Notes: generated by a model not told the origin, from the sequence alone. A stretch of DNA of 64,000 nucleotides from Pseudomonas sp. FEN (GCF_904067045.1 NZ_CAJFDC010000036.1:575001-639000), one strand, 5' to 3'. Shown: positions 9,183-17,374, numbered from the stretch's first letter. Translations and numbers: made by a program.

Positions 9183-9200
9183 TCGGCACGGCAATTGCTC
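9183..9200 (+). promoter_or_regulatory. Sigma-54 promoter of gbdR
   Basis: CGGCACGGCAATTGCT matches the RpoN consensus TGGCACG-N4-TTGCW at all positions but the first T. The invariant GG (9185-9186) and GC (9197-9198) are separated by exactly 10 bp. It lies about 95 bp upstream of the gbdR ATG on the coding strand. This fits reports, recalled here from memory, that choline/betaine catabolism responds to NtrC and CbrB. The rest of the 8713-9295 gap holds only the REP doublet and no supportable gene. Confidence 0.7.
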
Positions 9201-9295
9201 TGTCGATATCAAAGCCCCTCTCTGCAAGAGAATGAGGGCCATAACAAGAGCCTCCGCCTGAGGCCATCACCCGCTTTGTGTGAGGAGATATCGCG

Positions 9296-10399
9296 ATGAC
9301 GTCGTTCCAGTCCGGGGCTCAATCCCAGAACCGTGCGCCTCAATCCATCGGCTTCCTGCTGCTGGATAATTTCACGCTCATTTCCCTGGCCTCCGCCGTA
9401 GAACCCCTACGCATGGCCAACCAATTGTCCGGCCGCGAGCTGTATCGCTGGACGACCCTGAGCGTCGACGGCGGGCAGGTCTGGGCCAGCGACGGCCTGC
9501 AGATCACCCCCGACGCCTCCATGCACAAAGCGCCGGCCATGGACACCGTGATCGTCTGCGGTGGTATCGGCATTCAACGCACCGTCACCCGTGAACACGT
9601 CTCCTGGTTGCAGAGCCAGGCGCGCCAGTCGCGCCGCCTCGGCGCCGTGTGCACCGGCAGTTGGGCCCTGGCGTGCGCCGGGTTGCTCGACGGCTTCGAT
9701 TGCAGCGTGCACTGGGAGTGCCTGGCGGCGATGCAGGAAGCCTTCCCGCGCGTGGCCATGAGCACCCGCCTGTTCACCCTCGACCGCAACCGCTTCACCA
9801 GCTCCGGCGGCACCGCGCCGTTGGACATGATGTTGCACCTGATCAGCCGTGATCATGGCCGTGAATTGTCGGCGGCGATCTCGGAGATGTTTGTCTACGA
9901 GCGTATCCGCAACGAGCAGGATCACCAACGTGTGCCGCTCAAGCATATGCTCGGCACCAACCAGCCGAAGCTGCAGGAAATCGTTGCGCTGATGGAAGCC
10001 AACCTGGAAGAGCCGATCGACCTGGACGAACTGGCGGTGTATGTCGCGGTGTCCCGTCGGCAACTGGAGCGCTTGTTCCAGAAATACCTGCACTGTTCGC
10101 CGTCGCGCTACTACCTGAAGCTGCGCTTGATTCGGGCGCGGCAGTTGCTCAAGCAGACGCCGATGTCGATTATCGAAGTGGCGTCGGTCTGTGGGTTTGT
10201 CTCCACGCCGCACTTCTCCAAGTGCTACCGCGAGTACTTCGGTATTCCGCCACGTGACGAGCGCGTCGGCTCCAACACCACCCAGCAGGTGGCGATGATG
10301 CCGATTCCACAGGCGTTGGTACTGGCGCCGTTGTCCGGGCCGATGTCGGCGTTGAGCCAGGCGCGTAATGAGTCGACGTTTGCCAGCGTGAGGCTCTAA
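9296..10399 (+). CDS. gbdR: GlxA-type AraC regulator of betaine catabolism, GbdR
   Basis: Transcriptional activator for glycine betaine and dimethylglycine catabolism (gbcAB, dgcAB and sox genes in P. aeruginosa). Residues about 17-200 form a DJ-1/PfpI (amidotransferase-like) sensor domain (SIGFLLLDNFTLISLASAVEPLRM, split across the first strand and helix). Residues about 225-330 carry the two AraC helix-turn-helix motifs (VAVSRRQLERLFQKYL and VASVCGFVSTPHFSKCYREYF). It is 367 residues, with a strong GAGGAG Shine-Dalgarno. It is paralogous to CdhR at 16430. Expression is probably RpoN-dependent, given the promoter 95 bp upstream. Confidence 0.96.
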   Translation: MTSFQSGAQSQNRAPQSIGFLLLDNFTLISLASAVEPLRMANQLSGRELYRWTTLSVDGGQVWASDGLQITPDASMHKAPAMDTVIVCGGIGIQRTVTREHVSWLQSQARQSRRLGAVCTGSWALACAGLLDGFDCSVHWECLAAMQEAFPRVAMSTRLFTLDRNRFTSSGGTAPLDMMLHLISRDHGRELSAAISEMFVYERIRNEQDHQRVPLKHMLGTNQPKLQEIVALMEANLEEPIDLDELAVYVAVSRRQLERLFQKYLHCSPSRYYLKLRLIRARQLLKQTPMSIIEVASVCGFVSTPHFSKCYREYFGIPPRDERVGSNTTQQVAMMPIPQALVLAPLSGPMSALSQARNESTFASVRL

Positions 10400-10476
10400 G
10401 CCCGGTTGCTTGGGGCGGCCCGGTGTGGCGGCTGCCCTGATACCGATTCATGTCATTTGAACCCGAGCACGGTCTT

Positions 10477-10607
10477 GTGGCGAGCGGGCTTGCCCGCGCT
10501 CGGCTGCGTAGCAGCCGCAAAACCTGCCATCGCGATCTGACTGACAGAGCAGGTTTGCCGGCTTTAGGGGTGCTTCGCACCCCAGCGTGGGCAAGCCCAC
10601 TCGCCAC
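10477..10607. repeat. REP doublet downstream of gbdR
   Basis: Inverted halves GTGGCGAGCGGGCTTGCCCG and GTGGGCAAGCCCACTCGCCA around a spacer with two smaller stems. It lies between the convergent gbdR and the small minus-strand gene at 10626. Confidence 0.85.
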
Positions 10608-10625
10608 GGTCTTGTGTTTCTTCGG

Positions 10626-10886
10626 TCAGGGCCGCGTCTGCTGATACTGCGCCAACGCCGGCAACAACTGCTTGTCGATCGCCTGGCGCACCGCCGGCAG
10701 AATCGTCGCGCTGCTGGTGTACATGTCCTTGACCATCTTGCGCAGCTCATAGGCCCTGGCATCGTCGAGGCCGCGTACCGCACATTCGCAGGCTTGCTCG
10801 GCGGTGGCCCCGCTCGGCACTTGCAGGCCGAGGGATTTGAGCTGGCCCAACAGGTCTTCCTGGTCAATCAGATCCGCGTACATCAT
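10626..10886 (-). CDS. Hypothetical 86-residue protein
   Basis: A small, predicted soluble helical protein beginning MMYADLIDQEDLLGQLKSLG. I do not recognise the family. The start is chosen at the tandem ATGs at 10886/10883 because AAGGA lies 8 nt upstream; the longer upstream reading frame looks like non-coding translation. It contains two cysteines in a CECAVRG segment and no signal peptide or membrane segment. It lies between gbdR and the carnitine operon, and no function can be inferred from the context. Confidence 0.65.
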   Translation of the reverse strand: MMYADLIDQEDLLGQLKSLGLQVPSGATAEQACECAVRGLDDARAYELRKMVKDMYTSSATILPAVRQAIDKQLLPALAQYQQTRP

Positions 10887-10944
10887 GGCGCTGGTCCTTG
10901 TTCCGATGTGGTCGTGATTCGATTCTGGTAGCCCCGCGCGGTGT

Positions 10945-11134
10945 CGGCAAGAGCCGATTGCCCGAGTGGCTCTGATACCTATGAACAGGTCGTTTTCGGC
11001 TAACTCGCCGGCAGGGCAAGCGGGCACACTGGGTACCAGTAGACCCGTCGACGGTTTGGTCACCCTCGGCGCGGGTCTCTGCGGACATACTCTCTCACCC
11101 CGATCCTGTCACGGCTTGATCGGGGTTTTTTTTG
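10945..11134 (+). ncRNA. Candidate small RNA with orphan terminator
   Basis: A strong Rho-independent terminator (stem CCCCGATC/GATCGGGG ending in eight T residues, 11098-11134) points along the plus strand. The nearest upstream plus-strand gene (gbdR) ends 700 bp earlier beyond a REP doublet, and no plus-strand gene follows until 16430. The preceding 150 bp contain further inverted repeats (AGAGCC...GGCTCT near 10950-10975; AGACCCG...CGGGTCT near 11041-11075), consistent with a folded RNA. The 5' end and promoter are uncertain. No protein-coding frame is convincing here. Confidence 0.45.
11098..11134 (+). terminator. Rho-independent terminator of the candidate sRNA
   Basis: An 8-bp GC-rich stem (CCCCGATC with GATCGGGG), a 12-nt loop and an uninterrupted run of eight T on the plus strand. 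On the minus strand the A-run would precede the stem, so it is directional. Confidence 0.85.
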
Positions 11135-11250
11135 CCTGTGGAGCAGGGCTTGCCCACCAAGAGGCCCTAAAGATCGCCAAAAGCTTTGCTGGCAAGCCAA
11201 GCTCAGGGCGCAGCAGGCCCGGGAACGCGATTTGTCAGTTTGCCCAGGAC

Positions 11251-12411
11251 TCAGCGCTGCAACACCAATATCCGCGATAACAATTCATCCCGGTCGATAT
11301 AGCAGCCCTGGAAATGCCGTGCCCCGGTGGCCGGGTCGAAGGCATTGCGCGCGTGCAGCGTGCGGCGGTTGTCGAAGCACCACAGCTCGCCCGGGTTGAG
11401 CCGCCGCATCACGCGGAAACGCGCTTCGCGGGTCATGGCGATAAAGCGCCGATAGGCGCCGTACAACACCGGCATCTGTTCCACTGACGCTTCGAACGGG
11501 CCGCGCAGGAAGTTGGCCATGCGGATCTCGCTGACTTGCCCGCTACTGTCCAGCGCGATAACCGGCGCCAGGCAGCGGTAGTCGCTGTGCCGGTCCTTGT
11601 TGCGGAACTCCACCGGGATTTCGCTCAGGGCGCGGAACGCCGCCGGATCCTCCCGGCGCAGCGCGGCGGCAATGGCAAAGCCATCGACGAAAATGCTCTC
11701 GCCGCCCTCGGCGTCATTGACCAGGCAATGCAGGAATTGCAGGCCCGGTTGCAGCTCGCGGGTCGGCAGGTCGCTGTGCAACGGCAGGTTGAAGGCGGTG
11801 TAGGCGTTGCTGTCGGCGTCGGCCTTGGATTGCACGTTGAACAGCACGCCGAAGTTGGTCTGGCGGATAAATGAGATCAGCTTCGCCACCTCGGTCAGCG
11901 AGCCAGGTTCGGTCGGTACGCCGCGCACTTGGGTCAGGCCGGTGTCGCGCAACGCCAATAACCAGTGCAGCAGGGTTTTCGGATCTTCCTTGAGGGCGGC
12001 GAACTCGAACACCGGCAGCTCCAGGCTACTGCTCCACAAGCGGCTTTTCGGTTTGCCGGCCTGGCGCTCGGCGCGCGACGCGTCGTCATAGGCATGCGCT
12101 CGCAGCCAGCCCGGGTCGAAGCGACTGGCGTGACCGTCATGCCAGGCGATGCACAGGCAGCCGCTGTCGTCGATGCGCAGAATGGCCGGTGCCAGATCCT
12201 TGGGCACATCGACGATTTCCAGTACCTGTTCCCGGGTTACTGTGTATACGCACTGCGGGCACGGACAGTTGTCCCGTAGCCATACGTGATGGTACGGACT
12301 GATACGACCGTCCGCCCAATGCACTTCGATGCGATCCGCCAGCGGCTTTGCGGCGGTCAGGGCACTGATCAGCGGATAACTGCGGAAATCGGCAAACGCG
12401 GCGGTGTTCAC
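11251..12411 (-). CDS. Gamma-butyrobetaine hydroxylase (2-oxoglutarate dioxygenase)
   Basis: Fe(II)/2-oxoglutarate dioxygenase of the TauD/BBOX family. It would hydroxylate gamma-butyrobetaine to L-carnitine. The N-terminal GBBH-like domain has a zinc-site candidate CPCPQC (C49, C51, C54). The catalytic jelly roll has the iron ligands H212-x-D214 (LPLHSDLP) and H353 (TLHARNAF), with downstream basic residues for 2-oxoglutarate. At 386 residues it has the normal size for BBOX. It is the last gene of the caiX-to-thioesterase minus-strand operon, so the operon can take gamma-butyrobetaine through carnitine to betaine. Trimethyllysine dioxygenase is the closest alternative, but the operon context argues against it. 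Confidence 0.88.
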   Translation of the reverse strand: MNTAAFADFRSYPLISALTAAKPLADRIEVHWADGRISPYHHVWLRDNCPCPQCVYTVTREQVLEIVDVPKDLAPAILRIDDSGCLCIAWHDGHASRFDPGWLRAHAYDDASRAERQAGKPKSRLWSSSLELPVFEFAALKEDPKTLLHWLLALRDTGLTQVRGVPTEPGSLTEVAKLISFIRQTNFGVLFNVQSKADADSNAYTAFNLPLHSDLPTRELQPGLQFLHCLVNDAEGGESIFVDGFAIAAALRREDPAAFRALSEIPVEFRNKDRHSDYRCLAPVIALDSSGQVSEIRMANFLRGPFEASVEQMPVLYGAYRRFIAMTREARFRVMRRLNPGELWCFDNRRTLHARNAFDPATGARHFQGCYIDRDELLSRILVLQR

Positions 12412-12435
12412 GGTGAGCTCCTTTTCGGCGGATTC

Positions 12436-12912
12436 TTATTTCTTCGCGGGCAAGCCAATCACACGGCCGATGTATTCCGGGGGCGGCAGGTCGCGCTGGT
12501 CTTCGACGATGCTTTGCAGCTTTTCCAGCACCGCGTCAGTGAAGGGCGCCGAGCGTGGACCGGCGAGGTCGACGTGGAGCAGCATCTGTTCGTTGCCGGC
12601 CAGCTCCTTGTCACCGCCCACCAGGTGCAGGCTGTGGTAGAGGTGCAGACGCTTGGCGTCGTGGCCGATGATCTGGGTGTGCACTTCGACCTGGGCGCCG
12701 AGCTTCACTTCGTGCAGGTAGTTGAGGTGCAGTTCGAGGGTGAACAACGAGCTGCCGGTGGCTTCGCGGTTGTCGCTGTCCAGGCCCAGGCGCAGCATCA
12801 GGGCGTCGGTGGCGTAGCTGAAGATCAGCAGGTAGAAGGCGTCGCGCAGATGGCCGTTGTAGTCGACCCAGTCGGGGATGACTTCGGTGGTGTAGGTGGT
12901 GAGGGTGGGCAT
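12436..12912 (-). CDS. cdhB: Betainyl-CoA thioesterase (CdhB-like)
   Basis: Hot-dog-fold thioesterase of 158 residues (start MPTLTTYTTEVIPDWVDYNGHLRD; the DYNGH segment is the conserved hot-dog active-site region). In the carnitine pathway it hydrolyses betainyl-CoA to glycine betaine and CoA. I chose the ATG at 12912, preceded by GGAAG; the frame continues upstream only into REP sequence. It is downstream of carnitine dehydrogenase and upstream of the gamma-butyrobetaine hydroxylase. Gene order agrees with PA5385-PA5388 of P. aeruginosa, where carnitine degradation was characterised. Confidence 0.88.
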   Translation of the reverse strand: MPTLTTYTTEVIPDWVDYNGHLRDAFYLLIFSYATDALMLRLGLDSDNREATGSSLFTLELHLNYLHEVKLGAQVEVHTQIIGHDAKRLHLYHSLHLVGGDKELAGNEQMLLHVDLAGPRSAPFTDAVLEKLQSIVEDQRDLPPPEYIGRVIGLPAKK

Positions 12913-12951
12913 GGTGGATCTTCCACAAAGATGGCGTCGAATGAAATTCAT

Positions 12952-13089
12952 GTGGCGAGCGGGTTTGTCGGGACGCCGCTCTGGGGCGCGAAGCGGCCCT
13001 GAAACCAGTAAGTGCGGTCTGTCAGACAGGCCGAAATGACCAGTTTTGCGACTGCTTCGCAGTCGAACGCGGGCAAGCCCGCTCGCCAC
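12952..13089. repeat. REP doublet inside the carnitine operon
   Basis: Inverted halves beginning GTGGCGAGCGGGTTTGTCGG and ending CGGGCAAGCCCGCTCGCCAC, located between the carnitine dehydrogenase stop and the thioesterase start. The left half is slightly degraded. Confidence 0.8.
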
Positions 13090-13104
13090 AGGTTCCGAGT
13101 TCAA

Positions 13105-14070
13105 TTACTCGCTGAAACTCATGCCGTGCTTGGCCTTGGTGGTTTTCACCGCCTCCAGCACCGCCAGCAGGCAGTCGTCACGATAGCGCTCCAGGGCCGA
13201 GATGCTGTGTTTGCCCAACTGCTCGCTGGTGCCGTCAACCACATCGTCGATCAGCTTGTCGGTCAGCTCCGGGGCCGGCAGGTAGGTCCACGGCAACTGC
13301 AACGCCGGACCGAACTGGGCCATGAAGTGACGCATACCGGCGTCGCCACCGGCCAGGGTGTAGGTCAGGAAGGTACCCATGAACGACCAGCGCAGGCCGG
13401 CGCCAAAGCGGATCGCATCGTCGATTTCGCCGGTGGTGGCGACGCCGTCGTTGACCAGGTGCAGGGCCTCGCGCCACAGCGCTTCCAACAGACGGTCGGC
13501 GATAAACCCCGGCACTTCCTTGCGCACATGCAATGGGCGCATGCCAAGGGATTCATAAACCTTCATTGCTGCCTGCACGGCTTCAGGTGCGGTGTTCTTG
13601 CCGCCGACCACTTCTACCAGTGGCAGCAGGTACACCGGGTTGAACGGGTGGCCGACCACGCAGCGTTCCGGATGGCTGGCGCCTTCGTAGAATTCGCTGG
13701 GCAACAGCCCCGAGGTGCTGGAACCGATCAGGGCATTGGGCTTGGCCGCGGCGCTGATCTTGCCGTGCAGTTCGAGTTTCAGCTCCAGACGTTCCGGGGC
13801 GCTTTCCTGGATGAAGTCGGCGTCTTTCACGCACTCTTCGATGGTCGCGACAAAGCGCAGGCGCTCTTGCGAAGCACCCGGCGCCAGGCCCTGTTTCTCC
13901 AGGGCACCCCAGGCATTGGCGACGCGTTTGCGCAGCGCCGCTTCGGCGCCGGGCGCCGGGTCCCAGGCGATCACATCAAGGCCGTGGGCGAGGGCGCGGG
14001 AAACCCAGCCGCTGCCGATGACACCGCTGCCCAGGGCGGCGAAGGTTTTGATTTCGGTGATAAAGCTCAT
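13105..14070 (-). CDS. cdhA: L-carnitine 3-dehydrogenase (CdhA/LcdH)
   Basis: NAD-dependent dehydrogenase of the 3-hydroxyacyl-CoA dehydrogenase fold. It oxidises L-carnitine to 3-dehydrocarnitine. The N-terminal Rossmann glycine motif ALGSGVIGSGW starts near residue 11. The middle carries SSTSGLLPSEFY and GHPFNPVYLLPLVEVVGG, with the catalytic His of the HPFNP segment. The C-terminal helical domain follows. The 321-residue length equals known carnitine dehydrogenases. Start ATG 14070 was chosen by homology; an upstream in-frame extension runs into repeat sequence. A 259-bp gap with a REP-like stretch separates it from the upstream gene. Confidence 0.93.
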   Translation of the reverse strand: MSFITEIKTFAALGSGVIGSGWVSRALAHGLDVIAWDPAPGAEAALRKRVANAWGALEKQGLAPGASQERLRFVATIEECVKDADFIQESAPERLELKLELHGKISAAAKPNALIGSSTSGLLPSEFYEGASHPERCVVGHPFNPVYLLPLVEVVGGKNTAPEAVQAAMKVYESLGMRPLHVRKEVPGFIADRLLEALWREALHLVNDGVATTGEIDDAIRFGAGLRWSFMGTFLTYTLAGGDAGMRHFMAQFGPALQLPWTYLPAPELTDKLIDDVVDGTSEQLGKHSISALERYRDDCLLAVLEAVKTTKAKHGMSFSE

Positions 14071-14149
14071 GGCAAATTCCTGCAAAAATATCGGTTTGAG
14101 GTGGGCAGCTCGATGTTTAAATGCACGCCGTGTAAGCGGCTGTGCCTGT

Positions 14150-14280
14150 ACCGCCGTCTTCGTGGCGGTGCGGCGATCCGAAAAGTGCCGCAGCCGCAAG
14201 GTCCGAGTCGTTAGCATCTTCTGGGCCCGGCCGACACTTTTGGGGCGCGGGGCTTGCCCGCGAAGAGGCCCCTGAGGTCG
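14150..14280. repeat. Degenerate REP-like sequence
   Basis: Contains GCGGTGCGGCGATCCG, typical of the GGAGCTTG REP subtype, and GGGGCTTGCCCGCGAAGAGG, but the two halves no longer pair well. It fills most of the gap between cdhA and the BKACE gene. I see no gene in it. Confidence 0.5.
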
Positions 14281-14329
14281 CCAAAAAATCGCGCACGAGC
14301 CCGTTCCCAAAGGTCCGCAAATGTATCGA

Positions 14330-15217
14330 TCAGCCGCGCTTGGTCAGGCCCATCTTCACCCGCCCTTCGGCCGGGGTCAGAACCCGGGCGCCGAGGCGGC
14401 TGAGGATTTCCGCGGCGCGCTCGACCAGTTGGCCGTTGGTCGCCAGCACGCCCTTGTCCAGCCACAGGTTGTCTTCCAGGCCGACCCGCACGTTGCCGCC
14501 CAGCAGCACCGCTTGCGCGGCCATCGGCATCTGCATGCGGCCGATACCGAAACCAGCCCACACCGCACCGGTCGGCAGGTTGTCGACCATGGCCTTCATG
14601 GTGGTGGTGTCCGCCGGAGCGCCCCATGGGATGCCCAGGCACAGTTGGAACAACGGATCGTCCAGCAGGCCTTCCTTGATCAGCTGCTTGGCGAACCACA
14701 GGTGGCCGGTGTCGAAGATTTCCAGCTCGGCTTTCACGCCCAGCTCTTGAATGCGCTTGGCGCCAGCGCGCAGTTGTGCCGGGGTGGAGACGTAGATGGT
14801 GTCGCCGTCGCCGAAATTCAGGGTGCCGCAGTCCAGGGTGCAGATTTCCGGAAGCAGGGCCTCGACGTGGGCCAGACGGGTCAATGGACCTACCAGGTCA
14901 GTGTTCGGGCCGAACTCCATCGGGTTCTCGCCGGCACCGATTTCCAGGTCGCCGCCCATGCCGGCGGTGAGGTTGACGATGATGTCCACGTCCGCTTCGC
15001 GGATACGCTCCATCACTTCGCGATACAACGCCACATCGCGACTGAACTTGCCGGTCTCGGGATTGCGCACGTGGCAATGCACCACGGTGGCGCCGGCCTT
15101 GGCCGCTTCCACGGCGGCCAAGGCGATCTGTTTGGGCGTGACCGGAACGTGGGGGCTTCTGCCGGTCGTGTCGCCAGCACCGGTGAGTGCGCAGGTGATG
15201 ATGACGTCGTGGTTCAT
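14330..15217 (-). CDS. cdhC: 3-dehydrocarnitine cleavage enzyme (BKACE family, CdhC)
   Basis: Beta-keto acid cleavage enzyme (DUF849). It condenses 3-dehydrocarnitine with acetyl-CoA and splits the product to betainyl-CoA plus acetoacetate. At 295 residues it is a typical TIM-barrel BKACE. The metal-binding HCHVRNPETG motif places histidines at 47 and 49, and LTAGMGGD with ENPMEFGPN are characteristic of the carnitine-type subgroup. It lies second in the operon, after caiX, and its product is the substrate of the downstream thioesterase. Another BKACE substrate is possible in principle, but the surrounding operon makes dehydrocarnitine by far the likeliest. Confidence 0.93.
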   Translation of the reverse strand: MNHDVIITCALTGAGDTTGRSPHVPVTPKQIALAAVEAAKAGATVVHCHVRNPETGKFSRDVALYREVMERIREADVDIIVNLTAGMGGDLEIGAGENPMEFGPNTDLVGPLTRLAHVEALLPEICTLDCGTLNFGDGDTIYVSTPAQLRAGAKRIQELGVKAELEIFDTGHLWFAKQLIKEGLLDDPLFQLCLGIPWGAPADTTTMKAMVDNLPTGAVWAGFGIGRMQMPMAAQAVLLGGNVRVGLEDNLWLDKGVLATNGQLVERAAEILSRLGARVLTPAEGRVKMGLTKRG

Positions 15218-15289
15218 GGTGCGGGTTCCTTGCAGGCGTGGTGGTTCACACCGCAGCCAGCGACGGCTGCGGCTGCGATCTACGGTGGT

Positions 15290-16234
15290 TTATTGACTGG
15301 TCAATTGCAGGTTTTCAGCGGCTGGCTTGCCATCGAAGGTGGTCACACCTTCCAGCCAGCGGGCTTTGTCCTGTGGGTGATCCTTGAGCCACTGTTTGGC
15401 CGATTCGAGGGCGTCCTTGTGCTCGAGCAGCGGTTGCATCATGCGGCTCTCGTCGGCGGCGCTGAAGGTCAGGTTGGTCAGCAGCTTGTTCACGTTCGGG
15501 CATTGTTCGGCGTAGCTCGGCGCGGTGACGGTCCAGACGGTGGCCATGCCTTCGTTCGGGCCCAGGGCGTTTTCGCTGCCGGTGAGATAGGTCATCTGCA
15601 CGTTGACGTTCATCGGGTGCGGCGCCCAGCCGAAGAACACCACGGCCTCCTTGCGCCGCACGGCGCGATCCACCGCCGAGAGCATGGCCGCTTCACTGGA
15701 CTCCACCAGCTGGAACTTGCCCAGGCCGAACTGGTTCTTGGCGATCATTTCCTTGATCTGGGTATTGGCGCCCGAACCCGGTTCGATACCGTAGATCTTG
15801 CCGCCCAGCTCTTTCTCGAACTTGGCGATGTCGGCGAAGGTCTTCAGGCCCTTGTCGGCCAGGTAGGTGGGCACGGCCAGGGTCGCGCGGGCGTCCTTGA
15901 GGCTCGGTGCGGCCAGGACCTTGACCTGCTTGGCGTCGACGAACGGGGTGATGGTCTGGGTCATCAGCGGGTTCCAGTAACCGAGGAACATGTCCAGGCG
16001 CTGGTCACGGATGCCGGCGAAGATGATCTGTTGGGACGCGCTGGTCTGCTTGACCTGGTAGCCAAGGCCGTCGAGCAGTACCTGGGTCATGGCGCTGGTG
16101 GCCATGACGTCGGTCCAGTTGACCACGCCGAGGCGGACGTTCTGACAGGACGCCTGGTCCGCGGCCATGACCCCTGTGCTCAAAAGCGCGGTACCGGTGA
16201 GTGCGAGTGCGCAGCGGCTGATCAGTCGTTTCAT
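15290..16234 (-). CDS. caiX: Carnitine-binding periplasmic protein CaiX
   Basis: OpuAC-type periplasmic binding protein for L-carnitine, thought to share the ChoVW ATPase/permease because no transporter subunits accompany it. The signal peptide is MKRLISRCALALTGTALLST followed by GVMA-AD. Aromatic box candidates are in VNWTDV, LGYWNP and FFGWAPHPMN. It has 314 residues from the ATG at 16234; the in-frame upstream Met adds sequence before a good signal peptide and is not preferred. It is the first gene of the carnitine operon and divergent from its regulator cdhR, with 21-bp repeats between them. Confidence 0.93.
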   Translation of the reverse strand: MKRLISRCALALTGTALLSTGVMAADQASCQNVRLGVVNWTDVMATSAMTQVLLDGLGYQVKQTSASQQIIFAGIRDQRLDMFLGYWNPLMTQTITPFVDAKQVKVLAAPSLKDARATLAVPTYLADKGLKTFADIAKFEKELGGKIYGIEPGSGANTQIKEMIAKNQFGLGKFQLVESSEAAMLSAVDRAVRRKEAVVFFGWAPHPMNVNVQMTYLTGSENALGPNEGMATVWTVTAPSYAEQCPNVNKLLTNLTFSAADESRMMQPLLEHKDALESAKQWLKDHPQDKARWLEGVTTFDGKPAAENLQLTSQ

Positions 16235-16324
16235 GATGGTTTCCTCGGCAGGTCGTTTATTGTCGGTTCCGGTGTCTTCGTGCGCCGGTGATGCCACGTT
16301 ACGCAGCCGGGCCTTGCTGAAAAC

Positions 16325-16368
16325 GCACAGCGGCGACTGACTCTTGCACAGCAGCGACCTGTGCTCTT
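16325..16368. promoter_or_regulatory. Tandem 21-bp operator, probable CdhR site
   Basis: GCACAGCGGCGACT at 16325 and GCACAGCAGCGACC at 16346 are direct repeats spaced exactly 21 bp apart, each followed by CTCTT. They lie in the caiX-cdhR divergent gap, as expected for an AraC-family activator such as CdhR. The shared core GCGAC also appears (reverse strand) in the choX-sdaB repeats. Confidence 0.6.
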
Positions 16369-16429
16369 GTGGCCGTCGTGCAACTGGCGTATCACATCGG
16401 CAACGCTACCCGTCTTGCGAGTGCGCTCC

Positions 16430-17374
16430 ATGTCCCAGGATTTCTATTTCTTGTTGATGCCGGGTTTTTCGGCGATGGGCTTTATCTCGGCGATCGAACC
16501 CCTGCGGGTGGCCAATCGCTTTCGCGGCGAGCTGTATCGCTGGCACGTGTTGAGCGCGGACGGCGGGGCGGTGCTGGCGAGCAATGGCATGTCAGTCAAC
16601 GCCGATGCGGCGCTGGAACCGTTGAAGAAGGGCGCGACGCTGTTGGTGGTGGCCGGTTTCGAGCCGCTGGAGTTCGTCACCCCGACGCTGACGCACTGGC
16701 TGCGGCGCCTGGACCATGAGGGCGTGACCCTGGGTGGCATCGATACTGGCAGCGTGGTGCTGGCCGAAGCCGGGCTGCTCGAAGGGCACCGCGTGACCCT
16801 GCACTGGGAGGCGCTGGAGGCCTTCAAGGAATCTTATCCACAGCTGGCGGTGACCCAGGAACTGTTCGAGATCGACCGCCGGAGGATCACCTGTGCCGGT
16901 GGCACCGCGTCCATCGACATGATGCTCGACCTGATCGGCCAGGCCCACGGCCCGGAGCTGGCGATCCAGGTCTCCGAGCAGTTCGTGCTGGGGCGCATCC
17001 GCCCGCGCAAGGACCACCAGCGCATGCAGATCGCCACGCGTTATGGCATCAGTAACAAGAAGCTGGTGCACGTGGTCGGCGAGATGGAGCAGCACATGGA
17101 GCCGCCGTTGAGCACGCTGGAACTGGCGGAGTCGATCAAGGTCACGCGACGTCAGTTGGAGCGGCTGTTTCGCCTGTACCTCAAGGACACACCGAGCAAT
17201 TTCTACCTGGGCTTGCGGCTGGAGAAGGCACGGCAGTTGTTGCGCCAGACGGACATGAGCGTGCTGGAGGTAAGCATCGCCAGCGGGTTCGAGTCGCCGT
17301 CGTATTTCACCCGCAGCTACCGGGCGCGATTTGCCCAGTGTCCGCGGGAGGATCGGCGCGGGATCAAGGCGTAG
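16430..17374 (+). CDS. cdhR: GlxA-type AraC regulator of carnitine catabolism, CdhR
   Basis: Carnitine-responsive activator of the caiX-cdhCAB operon in P. aeruginosa. Residues 1-170 form a DJ-1/PfpI-like sensor domain (start MSQDFYFLLMPGFSAMGFIS). Residues about 200-314 are the AraC DNA-binding domain (IKVTRRQLERLFRLYL and IASGFESPSYFTRSYRARF). It is 314 residues from the ATG at 16430; an upstream in-frame Met at 16361 would add unconserved residues. It is divergent from caiX and a close paralogue of GbdR, with the same domain order. Confidence 0.93.
   Translation: MSQDFYFLLMPGFSAMGFISAIEPLRVANRFRGELYRWHVLSADGGAVLASNGMSVNADAALEPLKKGATLLVVAGFEPLEFVTPTLTHWLRRLDHEGVTLGGIDTGSVVLAEAGLLEGHRVTLHWEALEAFKESYPQLAVTQELFEIDRRRITCAGGTASIDMMLDLIGQAHGPELAIQVSEQFVLGRIRPRKDHQRMQIATRYGISNKKLVHVVGEMEQHMEPPLSTLELAESIKVTRRQLERLFRLYLKDTPSNFYLGLRLEKARQLLRQTDMSVLEVSIASGFESPSYFTRSYRARFAQCPREDRRGIKA

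Noticed and set aside
8995..9261. 88-residue plus-strand frame upstream of gbdR
   Set aside because: It runs through the sigma-54 promoter and has no Shine-Dalgarno or conserved features.
10950..10985. tRNA-like fold
   Set aside because: The GCCCGAGTGGCTCTGATA stretch faintly recalls a tRNA D-arm, but no acceptor stem, anticodon arm or T-arm consensus is present.
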